A stretch of DNA of 20,539 bases from Mikrocytos mackini (taxonomy: Eukaryota > Endomyxa > Ascetosporea > Mikrocytida > Mikrocytiidae). The translations under genes were made by a program, and so were the position numbers. A model generated the notes under the pieces. That model worked only from the letters and a program-made list of their open reading frames with translations. It had not been told where the DNA came from and searched no databases. Shown piece by piece: positions 1 to 10,327 of this stretch (position 1 is its first letter; each line of letters starts with the position of its first letter). Location of the stretch: positions 1 to 20,539 of the forward strand of contig JASNJN010000469.1 in NCBI GenBank assembly GCA_030180075.1. Direction: 5' to 3'.

Positions 1-272
1 CGTTCTGTTGTTTGTGTAAATGTTTCAATCGATTTAGCTGAATCAAATACCTCTAACTCTTCATAAATTATCTCATTGAATTCCAAACTACCAGACTTAA
101 CTCCAATATTGTTTTTGTGAGAAGTTAAATTGTCATTTGGGGCATTTATGTTATCCGGATGAATATTGATAGAAACACCAGGAAATATCTTCGTATGGTC
201 TTTCTCAAGACTATACTTTGTAATTTTGTTTTTTATGGTGGGTGAACTTATGGTAGAAGGCGAAAGAGACAT
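1..272 (-). CDS. Partial hypothetical protein, runs off left edge
   Basis: On the minus strand this frame is open from an ATG at 272-270 (a stop lies directly upstream at 275-273) to the window edge, about 90 codons. The residues are Asn/Ser/Lys/Glu-rich and low in complexity, with no motif I recognise. The first 10-20 codons lie antisense to the start of the neighbouring retrotransposon gag, so the natural start may be elsewhere and the retroelement may have truncated or landed beside this gene. An open frame of this length in AT-rich DNA is suggestive but not proof of a gene. Function unknown. Confidence 0.3.
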   Translation of the reverse strand, partial: MSLSPSTISSPTIKNKITKYSLEKDHTKIFPGVSINIHPDNINAPNDNLTSHKNNIGVKSGSLEFNEIIYEELEVFDSAKSIETFTQTTE

Positions 273-3200
273 TCAAACTCTAGAGGAGATAAATGAAATC
301 ATGTCTAGCTACTTTGGCGAGACAAAGACCCCTACATTTTGGAGAAGTGAGTTGTTCCACCGTATTCAGCGAGTAGGAGAAGACGCGCGCGCATACGGGA
401 TAGAGTTGCGGCGCATAGTAGCAAACTGTGAGTTAGGTCAATTAGAAGAAGTGCTTGTCAGGGATTGGTTTATTGCCAACTTAAGAGACCCGATAGCACG
501 AAGGACTTTAACCATGAAGCCTCCCGAGAAGTTCGAGGATACAATAAACAATGCCTTCCAGATTGAAAGCTCGAACAAACCCCAGGGACAGACGGGGAAT
601 CCTATAGCAGGAAGGTTCGATAGTATGGGGGAAAGGAAAAGGGATGACAGTTACCGGCAGATGATTAACTGTGGTAAGTGTGGACAAAGACACTCAAGTA
701 GTCGCAAAGCCTGCCCTGCTTACAATACCAGATGCAGCCGTTGCAACAGGAATAGACACTTTGCAAGTATGTGTAGGATGCCAGAAGCCGCACTTAGGAG
801 TCAAAGACCGCCAAGAGGTCCCAGATACAATGAACGTCCTCGTGACGGTCCTAGGAATAGATTCCTAGAAGAAAATTCAAGTGAGGACGAACGAAGGTTC
901 AGACAAGGCCCACCAAAAGATGACTACTCTCCATACTCCTTTAGTGGAGATAAAGACTATCGTACCTTCTCAGTGAAAGGTAAAAAGAAAAGAACTTCAG
1001 AGAAAACACTCTGGTATAGGAAGAGACCTATGAAAGTCATAGTAGACACAGGGTCGGATGTTTCCATACTAAGTACAGAGACTTTGAAGCGGGAGAGAAT
1101 CTCAGAGAAACTCACAAAAGCCCACACCGTGATAAGGTGTTATAACGAGGCTAAAGTAAATGTGATAGGTACCACCAAATTAAAGGTGAGTTTTGGAAAA
1201 AGAGAGGAATTGATTGAATTCTTAGTAGTGGACAAAGGAGCCACGATAATCGGAGCCGAAGATGGTTTGAAATTGGGATGTTACAAATGGAACCAACCAA
1301 AGGAAGTCAGCCCCCTAAATAAGTACAGGAATATAAGGGTCTTGAATTATTGTCCGAAAGTTAGGTTTAAAATATATCTCAAGCAAGGTTACAGGCCCTG
1401 TATAGCTCGCGAACGTCCAATTCCATACGCCTTAGGTAACAAAGTCAATGAAGAATTAGAACGACTTGTAGACCAAGGAATAATAGTGCCAACGGAAAGC
1501 AGTGATTGGGTAAGCCCCATTGTAGTCGTGGCCAAGAAAAGCGGAGAGGTGCGAATTTGCGGCGACTTCCGTATGCTTAACAAAGCAATACAGGACGACA
1601 AATATCCTTTGCCAAGGATAGAAGATCCCCTGGCAAAGATAGAAGCCGATAGCAGGTTTTATGCTAAAATAGACTTAAAGTCTGCATATCACCAGATAAA
1701 ATTATCTGAGGAATCACAACCTTTGACGACAATTATAACGGCAAAGGGTACTTTTAAATATACGCGTATGCCATTTGGAATCAAATCGGCCCCAAGCGCA
1801 TTCCAACGGATCATTACTGAACTGTTAGGAAACAACAAAGGAATTCTGGTCTATCTAGACGATATCCTCATTTCAGCAAAGACTGAGAAGGAATACAGAC
1901 AAAGAGTAGAGTTGGTACATCGCAAGCTCAAAGAGGCCAACATCACCATCAATGACGAGAAATCCGAGCATAATCTCAGGACGGTGGACTGGTTAGGATA
2001 TGAAATAAGTGAGAAGGGAATCCGACCATCGCCCAAAAAGACAGCCGCAATCCTTGAATTGCATGAACCGTCCACAAAGAAAGAAGTGAGACAGGTACTT
2101 GGAACAATAAACTATTACTGTAGATTTGTGAAGAATATCGCAGCAATAGCAACTCCTTTATATGCTCTTCTAAAGAAAGAAAAGAAGTGGGATTGGGGAG
2201 CAAAAGAAAAGGAAGCCTTCAAACAACTGAAAACGGCAGTCGCAAAGACGTCGGCCGTAGCACCGTTCCAAACTAGCAACGAATTCCCGATGCGCCTGAG
2301 TCGCGATGCATGTGATCAAGGTATGGGTGCAGTTTTAGAACAGGTTCAGAAAGACGGAAACTACCAACCGGTAGTATATTGGTCCTCTCAATTTAAGAAC
2401 TATGAGAAAAACTATTCCATAGGAGAGAAGGAAGCACTAGCTTGTGTATCAGCAGTGCTGAAGATGAAAAGATATCTTCTAGGAAGACACTTTACCCTCA
2501 GAACAGACCACCGTGCATTAGTCACCTTACTATCTCAAAGTAAGATCAAACGGACGATAGCACGAGTAGAAAGATGGAGAGAAAAGTTGGCTTGTTTCAA
2601 TTACTCCATCGAACACTTGAAGGGAGNAGAAAATCAGATAGAAGAACTGTTATCGAGATCCCTCGTCGAGTACAACAATCAGAGTAAAACGATATGGGAG
2701 GAAATAGTTATGAACAACATAACAGAGTCGGAGAAGATAAGTCATCTGACATATGAGACAGAAATGTCCAAAGTCAGTGGAGAAAGTAAGAAGGGAAATT
2801 GGAACGAGAAACTTCAAAACGATAATAAAGAATACTACAGGAATAAGGATAACCTTACTGAAAACGAAGGGTTCCTATTCTACAAACGATATCGTTTTGT
2901 CCCGGCGATGAAAGCAAGAATGAACATCATCGAGGAAGCACATAAGCTACACCAAGGCATAGAGAAATCAAAGGCCAGAATACGTGAAAGATTCTGGTGG
3001 CCTGGATGGTATGCGGAAACTGAGACATACATAAAAGAGTGCCCAGTATGTCAGAAATTAGGTAGGATAAAAATCACTCGAGAGCCACCTTTAATAACAG
3101 TTCCTCTTCCGGATAAACCTTGGGACAAAGCCGCAATTGATCTCAAAGGGCCACTTGGTGTAGGCAAATACAAATTTTTACTGGTAGTCATGGACTATTA

Positions 3201-3993
3201 CAGTAAATGGCCAGAGATCATCGGCCTAAACTAGATATCAAGTGCGAGTATCAAAAACGCACTGATCTCTATATTCATTAGGCTAGGCTTACCAAATACC
3301 ATTGTCTCCGATAATGNTAAACAATTCGTGTCAAAGGAAACATCCCAATTCTGTAGGAAACTTGGCATAGAACATAGGCCGGTAGCACTATATGCACCCA
3401 GGCAAAATGGACTTGTAGAAAGGTTCAACCGGGTTATAAAAGAAAAACTAGAAGAGGCTGTAGAAAACAAATGGAATATCCAAGACACAATGTCCGCTCT
3501 TCTTTATAACTACAGAAGCACCCCTCACTCAACCACCCAAATATCCCCATTCGAGGCAATGTATGGCAGGAAGATGAATAACGAACTAGGTAAGCTAGTT
3601 CCTAGGGGGAGAGAAGAGAAGAAGGATGTGATCGACCGCGAAATGGTCGAAAGAAAGCAGGCAAAAATGAAATACAACTTTGATAAAAGAAAAGCCGCTT
3701 ATGATAAAAATAAAAAGATTGGCCAGGAAGTCTATATCAAAGATAAAGATGGGAAGTATTCCGGTCCGAAAAAAATAGTTAATAAAGGCAAAACATCGGT
3801 ATACCTAGGCTCCAAACAGAAATGGCCAATGGACCGAATAGCCGTGATCAAGTCAAAGAGGAGGTTTAAAAATAAAAGGGAAAATAAAAAGAGCTTAAGG
3901 CCCACGCATACTCCCAATGATGAAACGTTTAAGAGGGGAGATGTAGCAATGGAGTACCTTATAAGCCGTTACCTCATTGATCATATGCCATAA
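235..3993 (+). pseudogene. Ty3/gypsy (mag-like) Gag-Pol polyprotein with one in-frame TAG
   Basis: This is the replication polyprotein of an LTR retrotransposon, all in one frame that is open from 166. In residues numbered from the TTG at 166: gag remnant to about 160; two zinc knuckles at 169-203 (CX2CX3HX6C with a CPA signature, then CX2CX4HX4C); aspartic protease with D294-T-G; reverse transcriptase with YLDD at 563-566; RNase H (SRDAC, GEKEA and RTDHR motifs); integrase with an HHCC finger and a catalytic D992, D1049, E1085 triad in D,D35E spacing. A single TAG at 3232-3234 interrupts the integrase core, and the same frame then runs on to 3993. Bases 2627 and 3317 are N. The knuckle pattern is that of mag-type elements common in animals. 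The RNase H tail reads E-E-L-L-S-R where A-D-A-L-S-R is usual. The real gag N-terminus is missing: in-frame ATGs at 235 and 250 are only the first available. Confidence 0.9.
235..3993 (+). mobile_element. Truncated Ty3/gypsy retrotransposon (element 1)
   Basis: The coding core of a Metaviridae-type element. No repeat flanks it: the sequence left of about 235 reads as a different frame on the other strand, and the bases after the stop at 3993 show no polypurine tract or TG-starting LTR before the pogo-type MITE at 4052. It therefore appears truncated at the 5' end and possibly at the 3' end. Exact borders cannot be set by eye; the left junction lies somewhere between about 150 and 255. Confidence 0.75.
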
Positions 3994-4051
3994 CTATTTT
4001 TAACTTTTTAAATTCTATAGAAAATATACTATTATTCTACACAATACAATA

Positions 4052-4678
4052 CAGTCAACCCTCGCCTATCCGAAAAATCACGAAAAATGACGATTTTTAT
4101 TTCGGTTATCAAGATATTTCGGTTATCAAGATATTTCGGATGTCAAGTATAGAGGTGGAGAATCGACGATTTGCCCGTCATTTTTTGTTTGAAATTTAAT
4201 TTATAAGCATAAAAACCACTATTTGTAACCTAATTTAAAAACTAACCCATGCAGTTGTATAAATAAATCCAAACAGGGTTCACAATAAAAAAATTTCGAT
4301 ATTTTCAAGAATTCGAATTTCCATGATGTTTCGGCCTAATTTTATTAATAAACCCCCATTTGGGCATTTCATTGGTGGTTTGTTGAATATAAACCCTTTA
4401 GTAACGCTATAGCCCCCAAAAAGTTGATTTTTTAAAATTTTGTAAAATTTAAAATTTCAAAATGTTTGATATAATGTTTTGCTACTCACGCTATAATACT
4501 ATATACAACATTCAACATAGCTTTATAGTTTGCTAACAAGTTTATAATTTATATTTTTAACCAATATAAACAAGCCTGAACATTTCAATTTTTCCAAAAT
4601 CACGGCCAACACCCCATAAATAATCACGGTTACGAAGATAGTTACGGATAGATATTTCGGATAGTCGAGGTTTGACTG
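4052..4678. mobile_element. Pogo/Tc1-mariner-type MITE, 627 bp
   Basis: The terminal inverted repeats match at 22 of the first 24 positions: the left end begins CAGTCAACCCTCGCCTATCC, and the right end reads CAGTCAAACCTCGACTATCC on the opposite strand. Both ends are flanked by the dinucleotide TA (4050-4051 and 4679-4680), the target duplication of Tc1/mariner/pogo transposons. A 17-bp unit (ATTTCGGTTATCAAGAT) is repeated at 4099-4115 and 4116-4132, with a degenerate third copy to 4147. There is no transposase frame inside, so it would need a transposase from elsewhere. The superfamily is inferred from TIR sequence plus TA duplication. Confidence 0.85.
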
Positions 4679-4706
4679 TACTTTATCTTAAAGATCATTT
4701 TTCTAT

Positions 4707-5509
4707 TTACTTATCACTCCCTCCTGTACCACTCACCAATATAAATACTATCCCCAGGAACAACAACCCTCCTAACACACTATAAATAACTATAGCTGCG
4801 GTACTTTTATACCAGGGGTTCAATTTGCTTATCACAAACTTATCATAAATTTTCTCCACTTCTGCACTTTTATCACTAACCACTTTATACGCATCATTTT
4901 TACTTTAAACGTGTATTTCTCATCCTTCAAAGGCGCCCCGAACCCACTTTCTTCCTGTCTCCAATTAACTCCGCTTATTTCCAAGCTTATCGTCCACAGA
5001 GGTGTGTTAAGCCACGGCTTATCACTCCCCACGCCATTTTCATTTTTGCTTAACGTGACCACTTTATCTATTGCGTCCGACTCAACGTCCTCAACCACAA
5101 GGGACTCCTTTTTAACCTTCTCTTTGAGTATCTGGTTCAACACTTCTTCGTTCGCTAAGTTTAACTCGGTGTTCCCTTTAAAAATTACGTCCTTGTTGGC
5201 TTCTGTTAGAGATAGCGTGAATTTGGCTGCGCTGAAAAACTTCACTTTGACCTCGTTCGCATTGTTTTCCTCTTGAAGCAGTGCTGGCTTTAAAGCTTCT
5301 GTGGCTATAATGATCTTGAAGACGACGTCATAATTATTTGTGGTGGAATCCTTTTGGAGACTGGAGAAAGAAGAAACGACTAAAACATAACCAAATTTCA
5401 ATTTGTCAATGTTCTTTATCTCAAACTGGTTTGATTCCTCTGTGCCCTCTTCGACAGCTCTGATGGCTAGAAGACAAATGTACGCTGAAAATAAAATTCT
5501 TGTTTTCAT
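4707..5509 (-). CDS. Putative type I membrane protein, frameshifted near its C-terminus
   Basis: The ATG at 5509 opens a 225-codon frame that starts with a hydrophobic signal-peptide-like stretch (residues about 1-18, ending near an Ala-Val-Glu-Glu junction). A mixed-charge domain of about 185 residues with a Glu/Lys/Val-rich middle follows. Around residue 205 the frame turns into unnatural basic sequence and stops at 4832. One extra base in the A5 run (plus-strand T5 at 4897-4901) would let translation continue to a TAA at 4707 through a Lys-Leu-Asn-Pro-Trp-Tyr segment and a roughly 23-residue hydrophobic helix, with a short polar tail. That gives a 267-residue signal peptide - lumenal domain - transmembrane anchor layout, probably ER or cell surface. 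I do not recognise the family. The break may be a sequencing under-call or a real mutation. Confidence 0.7.
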
Positions 5510-6291
5510 TGATATTTTATTTTTTATTTTTAAATTAAAATAAAAATGAATAGTGAAAGGGTGTTTCGAGTCAGAAATAGAAGAAGTGTTTAGAATAAGA
5601 TATGGTAGTTGTTTTTGCTTGATAAACTGAATATAAGAAAATTTTTTCAGTGAGAATCAGTTAGTGTTGTGATGAAAAGAAGAATGTTGTTGTGACATCT
5701 GAAATCTTGGCTCTAACATGCTTTAGAGAATTCCATAATTTCCATGGAGTATTTCTCGTAAGAAAAGGTCACAAATTCGGAGAGGATGATACTGTAGGCT
5801 GCTGTGTAGTTCGGTTCTATTGCGAAAGTATACTTTTTGAAAAATTAAAAATTAAATCTTTGAAACTCTTCGAATCCACAGCTGCTTACATTGGGCTTTG
5901 GACCATCTGATGTGATAGGGACATACACAACACATGCTTAATAATAAATAAGCTACCTAATTAACCTACATATTACCTATCAGAGGAGAAAGACGACAAG
6001 TTCGCTCATGGTTGTCAATTCTTGTTGTAGAACAGATTTAAAGTCTTCCACCGATTTATAAATCTAAACACGAAATTACAACTCACTTAGGAATTCTTAT
6101 GAATTTTACACACAATGAAGCACACAAACCCACAGACTACAATTTTTGTGTTTTAACGGGGTTTGAATTGATTCACCTCATTTACACACTTTCTTTATTT
6201 TTATTTTCTCTTTTCGTTTTTAACCATTTCCTATTTATTTTCAAACACAATTACAATTTCTATTTCCACCAACAAATCACAAAATAATTAC
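5510..6291. other. Intergenic region with no confident gene
   Basis: This lies between the 5' end of the membrane-protein gene and the 3' end of the kinase gene. On the plus strand a frame without an ATG is open for about 81 codons, ending at 5910 (Cys- and Lys-containing, no known motif), and a Phe/Leu-rich 62-codon frame ends at 6287. Neither has convincing composition. The segment 5685-5940 is less AT-rich than its surroundings and could be an old transposon or solo-LTR remnant, but I found no repeat partner in the window. Confidence 0.4.
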
Positions 6292-7290
6292 TTACTTACT
6301 ATTCTTTCCTTTCCTTCCATTTTTTGTTTCTTCTCTCACCAGCAACTCATGTCCTTCTCCAAACAGCACTTCCACCTTTTCTCCCACTCCCTCAAAACAC
6401 TCATACTTCAGCGCTTCTGCAGCCGTAATTCTCTTCTCTACGTCCGGCTGCAGCATATCTTCCAGAAGTTTCACCACACCTTCTTCAATCCATTCAAAAG
6501 TCTTCTTAATGGATTCTTTCTCAAAGTAGAACTGAATTCTCTTCAACACTTTAATCTCGCTGTCTCCTCTGAACAGTGGCTTTCCTTTCAACATCTCTGC
6601 CATTACACAACCGAGAGCCCAAGTGTCTATTTTAGAACAGTACTTCTTTTCTCCTTTTAGAAGCTCTGGAGGTCTATACCAAGAAGTAACTACACTACCT
6701 GTGTAGCCCTTTATGTGCTCGTTAGTTTGTCGTGCGAGCCCGAAGTCGCCCAGGAACACGCCGCCTTCGCTGCTTATCATTACATTCGCAGGCTTTATGT
6801 CTCTGTGTATTACTTGGCATCGCATATGTAGGAAAGAAAGCGCTTTTAAGACGTTGAATATAATACATTTTGTGTCAGCGACTGATAAAGCGCCTTTTTT
6901 CTTTAATATAATTCCTGCTAAGTCGTACGGGTAATAGTCAAAGACTAAACAAAGGTTTGTGTTGTCTGCTTTTAGTCCTAAAGAAACAGATGTGGGCTTA
7001 GTGGGAGATATTGGCGACACAACGGGTGAACTGTCCAAGGTCAGCGACTCGTCTACTTTGAGACTCGAAACGCCCACTAGAATGTCTATTAATGGTACAA
7101 TGTTTTGGTGTCTTATTGCTTTTAAAATCTTTAGTTCCCTGATTATGTTTAGAGGAATTCCATTTTTAGTTTGGTTGTAGGAAAGTTTTTTAATTGCATA
7201 GAGTTTGTTGTCGTTGCCTTTCGCTTTATATACAGTGGCGTAGGTGCCCTTTCCTATCTTCTTTTGTACGACGTAGCTATTTTGCCCCAT
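6292..7290 (-). CDS. Transcription-type cyclin-dependent kinase (CDK9/CDK12-like)
   Basis: A 332-residue serine/threonine kinase of the CMGC group. Visible parts: glycine loop GKGTYATV (13-20), ATP-binding Lys34 in AIKK, cyclin-binding helix GIPLNIIRE (44-52) with Glu52, HRDIKPAN (162-169) with catalytic Asp164, DFG (182-184), activation-loop Thr197 at the position phosphorylated in CDK9, and VVTSWYRPPE (200-209). The GIP-type helix and the Y-D-L-A-G segment (122-126) are closer to the RNA polymerase II CTD kinases (CDK9/BUR1, CDK12/CTK1) than to CDK1 or CDK7. An insert of about 40 residues (73-111), rich in Ser-Pro/Thr-Pro, separates strands of the N-lobe and could be phosphorylated or bind a partner. 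The C-terminal tail is short and basic. It diverges from RPB7 with 28 bp between ATGs, which fits a shared role in Pol II transcription. The cyclin partner is not in the window. Confidence 0.88.
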   Translation of the reverse strand: MGQNSYVVQKKIGKGTYATVYKAKGNDNKLYAIKKLSYNQTKNGIPLNIIRELKILKAIRHQNIVPLIDILVGVSSLKVDESLTLDSSPVVSPISPTKPTSVSLGLKADNTNLCLVFDYYPYDLAGIILKKKGALSVADTKCIIFNVLKALSFLHMRCQVIHRDIKPANVMISSEGGVFLGDFGLARQTNEHIKGYTGSVVTSWYRPPELLKGEKKYCSKIDTWALGCVMAEMLKGKPLFRGDSEIKVLKRIQFYFEKESIKKTFEWIEEGVVKLLEDMLQPDVEKRITAAEALKYECFEGVGEKVEVLFGEGHELLVREETKNGRKGKNSK

Positions 7291-7318
7291 TCTAATTTTC
7301 GAAAGTTAAAATTTGAAA
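7291..7318. promoter_or_regulatory. 28-bp bidirectional promoter between CDK and RPB7
   Basis: Only 28 bases separate the kinase ATG (7290, minus) from the RPB7 ATG (7319, plus). The spacer is AT-rich with a TTCGAAAG core and an AAATTT-like run and no obvious TATA box. Such a gap cannot hold two separate promoters, so transcripts must overlap, start within the neighbour, or share one element. The shortness itself is typical of compact microsporidian gene islands. Confidence 0.6.
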
Positions 7319-7837
7319 ATGTTTCGAGTCATTGTCAGGACGCAACAAGTGGAGTTACACCCTTCTTACTTCGATAAATCGGCTGAAAACACGATAAAGT
7401 CTAAGATAGTCTCGGAACATAAAGGAACAGTTGATTCTAAATTTGGATATTGCATAAGTGTAATTGATTTTTATGCTATAGAGCACATATCAGTGACTGA
7501 GGATGGTTGTGCACAATTCTACGTTCGCTTTATAAGTCTACATTACTTACCTAACATAGGGGACATTGAACTGGCCTTTGTAACAGACCTACACGAGCAT
7601 GGCTTCTTTTGTGAAGTCGGTCCTGCTTCCATATTTGTAAATAAAAGCAACATTGGTGAATATTATAATTTTGTAGAGACAAACGATGAAAAAATGTTCA
7701 TTAACGAGATTAACGGTTCAAAAATAATAAAGGGAGCTTTGGTGAGATTAAAGATTTGTGGGACAAGCTTTCACTCTGGTAGATATGCAATCATAGGAAA
7801 GGTAAATGAGAATTCATTGGGTAAAATAGTTAATTAA
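7319..7837 (+). CDS. RPB7: DNA-directed RNA polymerase II subunit RPB7
   Basis: A 172-residue protein, the normal length for RPB7, which pairs with RPB4 to form the stalk of RNA polymerase II near the RNA exit channel. The N-terminal half is the RNP-like (tip) domain: it begins MFRVIVRTQQVELHPSYF and includes the conserved E-x-KGTVDSKFGYCISV segment. The C-terminal half is the S1/OB fold (GFFCEVGPASIFVNKSNI, then IKGALVRLKICGT and the closing A-I-I-G). I chose the ATG at 7319 because it aligns with the usual start; an in-frame TTG two codons upstream is not needed. It diverges from the CDK gene across 28 bp. Confidence 0.93.
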   Translation: MFRVIVRTQQVELHPSYFDKSAENTIKSKIVSEHKGTVDSKFGYCISVIDFYAIEHISVTEDGCAQFYVRFISLHYLPNIGDIELAFVTDLHEHGFFCEVGPASIFVNKSNIGEYYNFVETNDEKMFINEINGSKIIKGALVRLKICGTSFHSGRYAIIGKVNENSLGKIVN

Positions 7838-8868
7838 TTGGATAATGGTTAATTTGAATTTATATTTAATGTTGAGTTTTGGGATTCGAATTATTATTGG
7901 TGAGTGTGGTGATTTGTATGTTTGAGTAATTATTAAGACAACAATCAAGTTTGGTTTGTATAGAAATGCGATGGGTGTAATTCTACTATATTTATATATG
8001 ATTTGGAGATGAAAATACTTAAATTTTTATTAGGGTATTGAAATTTTAACTTCGATTTTTTTAAATTTTTCTTCATAAAAGCTGGTAAAAATCAAGGACC
8101 GTGGTTTTGAGTATTTTGTGGAGGACATTTCGGGGTCGATTTTGATGTTTTATTTCTTCTTGATGAATTTGAACTTTTTATAAATTTAAATTTTAAACTT
8201 GGGAATCATATGGGTCTATAAGTTAACACAGCAAACTATAAGCCAACTAAACACCTCTATACTTATTATTTTATTGCATTCCTACATGCCTTGAGGGAAA
8301 AGACTTACTTTTGCGCGGGGTTCATATACATGAAGAAAGATGTTAATTACCACGCACGATTACAATCGAGGCCCGAAGTGTTCGTTACAGCTACAGCTAC
8401 ACCCTGGGGAATACCTGTTTAAAGCCATTCGGACTACATCAATTCGATAAAAAGCATACTTAGAACATGGAAAGAGAGTTAGCCTTCATGTGTAACAACC
8501 AAAATCATCGACTATAAGGAAAATATTGTACAGCTATTAAACAGGATTTGAAATTTGGATTGAGTATATTGGGTGTTTAAAGAATGAAATTTGTTATCAA
8601 GGAGTAATAACGAAGTTACTAAATAGAAGAATTTTCATCGGTAAAATATCTTGCCAATAATACTGAGCCCATATTTAACTCAAATCTAGATGAATTGGGT
8701 TACTTACGATACCAACAAACAATAATCAGTTAGCACTAGTAATGGAGATCTATAAAGGATTGTTGAATTTCGTGAAAACCAAATAAACCAGGGACATTGA
8801 ATACAGTTTAAATAACAATAACTTACAAAACAAAAATAAAATTGGCTATATAATAATTATTATTTCTT
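7838..8868. other. About 1 kb without a confident gene
   Basis: AT-rich sequence between RPB7 and the MULE remnant. Bases 8280-8440 are noticeably richer in G+C. A frame through 8289-8575 has few stops and could be a decayed coding piece, but I cannot match it to a family. No inverted repeat matching the other side of the MULE remnant was found by eye, and no tRNA-like B box is present. Confidence 0.5.
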
Positions 8869-10097
8869 TTATATTTTCTTTTGTTTTCTAGGTCTGCCTA
8901 TTGGTTTTTTATTGTGCTTAATTACACTGTTCAATATATTTTTTATAATCACATTTTTTTTCGGTTCGTTGTTTGTTTCTTTGTTTATTTTAACCAACAT
9001 TCTAATAAAATCATCTATATCAACATTCGACACTATGTGTGTCAATTCTTCAAATAATTTCCGAATTTTTACATCAGTATTTCCTAAAGATAATAGTGAA
9101 TTTAACTTTGTTGTCAAAACGGCAATGTCATTAAAGGTTCCGATTTTTGCTTATGAAAAGTTGAAGGAAGTTGGGGGACATTTTTAACATGGTTCATATC
9201 AAAATCGTGATCTAAACCATAATTTATCAACTCATTATCGTCCATTTCAAATAAATTCTGATTTTCATACATAAGACGTTCTGTCTGATTGTTTTCTACG
9301 ACAACTCCCTGATATTGATTTTCTTTTTGAATATCTATTTCAAAAAACATAGGGACAGTTCTTCTCCATCTATCATGTACATATGCTAACAAATTGTCGC
9401 CTACTTCTCTTTTAATTAAATGACAACATGGTAGCCTGAAAAATGTATAGAATTTGCAACATATTGTTTTCGAAATTCTATTATCTTCATTTGTATGTGT
9501 GTAATGATCTATATTTCGCTTCATTAACTCCATTGCTTTAATCGAAGTATTGTGAAATAAGAGTTCTGGTATTTCACTGTAGTTTTTCCTCAAAAGTCTT
9601 TTGTACATTTTGCTATCATCATCAACAAAACGCCCTCTCTTAAACAATATTAGTTCGCTTAATACATTGATACATTTTGCTATTGACATTTTCTTATATG
9701 TCTCGTCTTTAATCTCTGAAAACATGGACTCTGAGCGGGACGTTGTCTGTTGAAAGAAATTAAACGAATCGGGCTTAAAACAATGGACAAATTGTTCTTT
9801 AATCCCATCCCAATTATCCATAAAATAATGGTATACGTTTTCGTTTATATCCCTTATTTTGTTTAAATATATCGTATACTGCTCAGATGATTTAGAATAA
9901 CTTATGAGTTCTAATGTCCTAATTAATATCTCCCTATCCGAGCTCGTAACATTATATTTTCGCAATGTTATTGTGCGACGATAAATTTGATGCACATGAA
10001 AAAGACAAAGATTAGGGTGTGCAATTGGAAATATTTCTGATAAAACCCGACGCTCTTTAAGATCTTTATCAGTGTAATAATTTATCACAGTTTCCAC
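8869..10097 (-). pseudogene. 5'-truncated, frameshifted MULE transposase
   Basis: The C-terminal portion of a Mutator-like transposase. The first frame (10097-9114, GTG at its open end) carries the second catalytic Asp region (TDKDLKERRVLSEIFP) and the following L-C-L-F-H-V-H motif, an S-R-S-E-S-M segment, and a SWIM-type zinc motif (F-Y-T-F-F-R-L-P-C-C-H-L-I) near residues 222-234. The second frame (9117-8869) supplies the C-terminal tail ending in an AT-hook-like GRPRKQKK. They join if one base is added to the plus-strand A4 run at 9116-9119. The N-terminal half, with the first catalytic Asp and any FLYWCH or DNA-binding region, is absent: upstream of 10100 there is a T-rich run and unrelated sequence. 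It cannot encode an active transposase as it stands. MULE terminal repeats were not found. Confidence 0.82.
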
Positions 10098-10327
10098 ATT
10101 GTTTTTTTTTTTAATTCATGATAACATTTTAATTATTTAGTATAACCAATGTGACCATTTCTCGCCGTTATATCTGCTCGTGAAATTTAATATTTAAATA
10201 ACCTTTATGTTATTACTCCGCTTTAATTAAATAAGCCTTTCCAAAGGAGTTTAAACGAGACTTTGTCATTTGAACGGGATTGGTCTTCTGGCTCCATGCC
10301 TTAAATACTTCCCAATTTATTATAAAC

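Noticed and set aside
4099-4147. CRISPR-like or satellite repeat
   Set aside because: Only two 17-bp units plus a degenerate third, directly adjacent and inside a MITE; subterminal repeats are the natural reading.
4911-5276. 121-codon plus-strand frame opposite the membrane-protein gene
   Set aside because: Mirror of the minus-strand coding sequence, which has the signal peptide and anchor; the plus frame shows no domain.
5692-5910. 72-codon plus-strand reading frame
   Set aside because: It has no ATG, no motif and odd composition; kept only as a note in the intergenic entry.
6099-6287. 62-codon Phe/Leu-rich frame
   Set aside because: Low-complexity T-rich DNA between genes; looks like a composition artefact.
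6292-7290. CDK7 (TFIIH kinase) identity
   Set aside because: The GIP-type cyclin helix and Y-D-L-A-G segment are closer to CDK9/CDK12-type kinases; CDK7 is not excluded without a tree.
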